Positions 5,627-7,155 of a stretch of 7,155 bases of DNA are shown piece after piece. Source of the stretch: Bacteroidales bacterium (lineage in GTDB: Bacteria > Bacteroidota > Bacteroidia > Bacteroidales > UBA932); assembly GCA_016293535.1 (NCBI GenBank), contig JAEDEB010000084.1, forward strand, positions 1 to 7,155, given 5' to 3'. A model generated the notes under the pieces. It saw nothing but the letters and a program-made list of their open reading frames with translations. It made no database searches and was not told the origin of the DNA. How positions within the stretch are numbered: position 1 is the stretch's first letter; every line of letters begins with the position of its first letter. Both the position numbers and the translations under genes were made by a program.

Positions 5627-6637
5627 ATGAAACTCGTGCTTTATATCCTTGCGGCAGCGGCCGCAGTATTCTGCGGCTCTTCCAGGACGGCCGCTGACAG
5701 GCTCTATGTCAATCCGGTTCTGAATCAGGACTGGCCTGACCCGACCGTATGGGAGGCAGACGGTACATACTATACCGTTGCCACCGGGGTCAGTACAATC
5801 TTTTCAAGCAAGGATCTCGTCAACTGGACGGACTTGAAAAAGGCTCCTCTGAGCCCTGAAGCGATGGAAGCTGCAAAGTCGATGGGAAGGATGTTCTGGG
5901 CTCCGGATGTGGTTAAGATAGGCGACACTTATATGCTTTACCTTACCTGCTACAATGCAGACGTCGACAGCCGCATTGTGGCGTTCTCTTCTGCGGCTCC
6001 CGATGGCCCGTTCGAGTTTGTCGGCAAGATTACCGACAGCAAGGAAACCGGAATCAAGGACACCATTGACCCTGAGGTCGTGGTAGATCCCGCTACCGGG
6101 AAGACCTGGCTGTTTTTCGGCAGCGTGGGCAAGGGACATCGCGTCCGGCTGCTGGATGATGGAACGGCCGTGGCTCCGGGTGCGGAGTATGTCCATGTTT
6201 CCGGAATCGACATCAATGACGACAGATCGCGCTCCCGCGTCTTCGAAGGTGCGTATCTCCATTTCCATAAGGGATACTGGTATCTCTTCGTAAGTTCCGG
6301 TCATTACGGTGATGGGTCATATTCCGTCAAGGTAGGAAGGAGCAGGACCCTTGAGGGGGAGTTCCTCGCAAAGGACGGCCGCAGGATGACAGACGGATAC
6401 GCCACCGTGATTCTCTCCAGTCCTGAGGGTGCACGCTTCGCAGGCCCGGGTCACAACGGTGAAATCTTCACCGACAGGAAAGGGAACGACTTCATGCTTT
6501 ACCATTGCCACGATCTTGAGAGCGGGAGCAAGCGCGCCAGGTATATGTTTCTCCAGCAGATATTTTGGGACAGGCAGGGCTGGCCATATTTCAAGCCCGG
6601 CAGCCCTGTTCACAGCAGCTTGAAACCTCAGCTATAG
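5627..6637 (+). CDS. Secreted glycoside hydrolase family 43 enzyme (arabinanase/xylosidase-like)
   Basis: A 336-residue five-bladed beta-propeller glycosidase with an N-terminal signal peptide. Residues 1-23 contain a hydrophobic core (about 4-15) and a plausible signal peptidase I site after TAA (residue 23). The GH43 catalytic triad is visible: general base Asp38 in WPDPTV, the pKa-modulating Asp148 in TIDPEV and general acid Glu207 in VFEGAYL. FWAPDV (90-95) is typical, and His276 in GPGHN matches the metal-contacting histidine of the arabinanase-like members. The length is that of a single catalytic domain, without an added carbohydrate-binding or beta-sandwich domain. Likely substrates are arabinan or arabinoxylan side chains in the periplasm or outside the cell; the sequence does not settle the linkage. 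No SusC/SusD or other polysaccharide-utilisation genes are in the window. I chose this start because it gives the signal peptide and no other in-frame ATG precedes the catalytic motif. Confidence 0.92.
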   Translation: MKLVLYILAAAAAVFCGSSRTAADRLYVNPVLNQDWPDPTVWEADGTYYTVATGVSTIFSSKDLVNWTDLKKAPLSPEAMEAAKSMGRMFWAPDVVKIGDTYMLYLTCYNADVDSRIVAFSSAAPDGPFEFVGKITDSKETGIKDTIDPEVVVDPATGKTWLFFGSVGKGHRVRLLDDGTAVAPGAEYVHVSGIDINDDRSRSRVFEGAYLHFHKGYWYLFVSSGHYGDGSYSVKVGRSRTLEGEFLAKDGRRMTDGYATVILSSPEGARFAGPGHNGEIFTDRKGNDFMLYHCHDLESGSKRARYMFLQQIFWDRQGWPYFKPGSPVHSSLKPQL

Positions 6638-6661
6638 GTTCAATATCCTTCCTCTTCAGTC

Positions 6662-6793
6662 ATGTGGCTGCGGATACTGTCCGTTCTGACTGCCGCCGGC
6701 AGTTGCTGTTTGCTGTCGGTTGTAGCCTGCTGCCGCCGCAATTCCGGTTGGAGCCAATGTCTCGAAATCGATGCAATCATCAGTGCCCGGTAA
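6662..6793 (+). CDS. Doubtful 43-residue lipoprotein-like small ORF
   Basis: An ATG at 6662 opens 43 codons ending in TAA at 6791-6793. The product starts MWLRILSVLTAAG, is hydrophobic to about residue 24, and has SVVAC (Cys23) that resembles a lipobox, followed by CRRNSGW and a short polar tail ending in ISAR. Third-position GC is high, like that of the neighbouring genes. Its stop codon lies in the loop of the hairpin at 6782-6808. Against it: no ribosome site or promoter is visible, it is very short, an open frame of similar length exists on the minus strand, and I recognise no family. It may be chance or a gene remnant. Confidence 0.2.
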   Translation: MWLRILSVLTAAGSCCLLSVVACCRRNSGWSQCLEIDAIISAR

Positions 6794-6808
6794 ACGTTCC
6801 GGGGCACT
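6782..6808. terminator. Possible terminator-like hairpin after GH43
   Basis: AGTGCCC (6782-6788) pairs perfectly with GGGCACT (6802-6808), and GG/CC extends the stem with one bulged G. The loop is TAAACGTT. No T-run follows on either strand, so it is not a standard intrinsic terminator. Its place between GH43 and the rRNA-type promoters suggests an insulating or 3'-end-stabilising role. Confidence 0.4.
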
Positions 6809-6852
6809 AATGCGATGAAATCAAAAATTTTCGCAAAAAAGATTCAGAAAAA

Positions 6853-6883
6853 TTTGTTTGGAATGAAATAAAGCGTACCTTTG
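6853..6883 (+). promoter_or_regulatory. Tandem promoter P1 of the presumed rRNA operon
   Basis: TTTG at 6853-6856 and TACCTTTG at 6876-6883 match both elements of the Bacteroidota consensus with a 19-bp spacer. A second TTTG at 6857-6860 directly abuts the first. A-rich sequence (6835-6852) lies upstream and may act as an UP-like element. The start of transcription would be near 6888-6891. Confidence 0.75.
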
Positions 6884-6967
6884 TGCCCGCTTTGGAAAAA
6901 GCCATCATTCAGGCTTATGTTCGGGGCGCGTTTTGAGAGCGAAAGTTCAAAAAAAACGAAAAATAAA

Positions 6968-6998
6968 TTTGCAGGTAATGAAAAAGTTCGTACCTTTG
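6968..6998 (+). promoter_or_regulatory. Tandem promoter P2 of the presumed rRNA operon
   Basis: TTTG at 6968-6971 and TACCTTTG at 6991-6998 match both consensus elements with a 19-bp spacer, the same geometry as P1 115 bp upstream. The -7 octamers of P1 and P2 are identical and both are preceded by CG. A-rich sequence at 6949-6967 precedes the -33 element. Transcription would start near 7003-7006, at the base of the hairpin at 7005-7023. Confidence 0.8.
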
Positions 6999-7002
6999 CA
7001 AT

Positions 7003-7155
7003 CCGCGCCTCAAAAAATGGCGCAAAGAAAAAAGAGTTCATTGACAAGACTGAAAGAACAAGTACAAGCAAGTACCGAAACAAATCTGTAACAGATTAAG
7101 AATTCGAGAAGCGTTAATTCTAATGATGGAATTGACAGTCAGGTTATCAAGCTAG
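7003..7155 (+). other. Leader of a presumed rRNA operon, truncated by the window edge
   Basis: The sequence after P2 is A-rich and unlike coding DNA, with stops in all forward frames. It has an initial hairpin GCGCC/GGCGC (7005-7023, 9-nt loop), then GTTCATTGACA (7036-7046), which resembles the GTTCTTTGACA boxA-like antitermination element of Bacteroidota rRNA leaders. A tandem CAAGTAC repeat (7059-7065 and 7069-7075) and hairpins at 7083-7097 and 7099-7121 follow. No 16S sequence is reached before the edge. The assignment rests on promoter strength, tandem layout and the boxA-like element; another stable-RNA operon, such as tRNAs, is possible. Confidence 0.65.
7083..7097 (+). repeat. Perfect inverted repeat in the rRNA-type leader
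   Basis: AATCTGT and ACAGATT are perfect 7-base arms around a single A; as RNA this gives a 6-bp stem with a TAA loop. A second hairpin, AGAATT (7099-7104) with AATTCT (7116-7121), follows at once. Such stems are common in precursor rRNA leaders, where they take part in folding or processing; that role is inferred here. Confidence 0.5.

Larger units (their letters stand above)
6638..6850. other. Intergenic region between GH43 and rRNA-type promoters
   Basis: This stretch holds no recognised gene. It has a doubtful 43-codon ORF (6662-6793), a perfect inverted repeat ACTGCC-GCC-GGCAGT (6689-6703), a stronger hairpin (6782-6808), and an AT-rich end with a weak imperfect hairpin GCGA...TCGC (6812-6834) followed by six A residues. 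No T-rich intrinsic terminator directly follows the GH43 stop. Confidence 0.5.

Noticed and set aside
5627..5676. Lipoprotein signal in GH43 at Cys16
   Set aside because: The residue before the cysteine is Phe (AVFC), which does not fit the lipobox; a signal peptidase I site after TAA at residue 23 is more plausible.
6844..7083. Minus-strand hydrophobic ORF of 79 codons, and plus-strand ORF 6881-7099
   Set aside because: Both lie over the tandem promoters and leader; the apparent hydrophobic or lysine-rich composition only reflects A/T-rich regulatory DNA.
1..7155. CRISPR arrays, insertion sequences, tRNA genes and CIRCE
   Set aside because: No regularly spaced repeats, transposase motifs, terminal inverted repeats, tRNA-like cloverleaf or CIRCE palindrome were found on reading both strands by eye.

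Overview
This window looks like chromosomal DNA from a member of the Bacteroidota, most likely Bacteroidales with moderately high GC. The evidence is the promoter architecture: TTTG, then 19-20 bp, then TAnnTTTG is the -33/-7 pattern of the Bacteroidota primary sigma factor, and it appears upstream of the glycosidase gene and twice before the right edge. Most starts also lack a good Shine-Dalgarno sequence, and the GroES and GroEL proteins have the length and motifs expected for this phylum. Genus cannot be assigned from what is visible. All recognised genes lie on the + strand.

Region 1 (1-3426) is a tightly packed three-gene operon: a beta-ketoacyl-ACP synthase (147-1367), a phytoene-desaturase/retinol-saturase-like FAD oxidoreductase (1370-2701) and a FabG-type 3-oxoacyl-ACP reductase (2698-3426). 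The genes are separated by 2 nt and then overlap by 4 nt. The set chain-extends, beta-keto-reduces and carries out redox chemistry on a polyene or isoprenoid-like chain. It resembles the tail of an aryl-polyene/flexirubin-like (type II fatty-acid/polyketide hybrid) cluster whose carrier protein, dehydratase and starter genes would lie outside the window. The first 146 bases hold no gene that can be assigned with confidence.

Region 2 (3427-5607) is the chaperonin operon groES-groEL. It is preceded by a 180-bp intergenic region with a perfect palindrome (TGACA-AAA-TGTCA) and small inverted repeats, and is closed by a strong intrinsic terminator at 5578-5607. No CIRCE element is present.

Region 3 (5589-6637) is a secreted glycoside hydrolase family 43 enzyme, probably arabinan- or xylan-directed. 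Its promoter appears to be interleaved with the groEL terminator, leaving essentially no 5' untranslated leader. No SusC/SusD genes accompany it in the window.

Region 4 (6638-7155) has no large gene. It contains a doubtful 43-codon lipoprotein-like small ORF that ends in a hairpin, then two tandem strong promoters 115 bp apart with matching TACCTTTG cores. After these comes an A-rich, hairpin-containing leader with a boxA-like element. This is the arrangement expected just upstream of a ribosomal RNA operon, whose 16S gene would begin shortly beyond the right edge.
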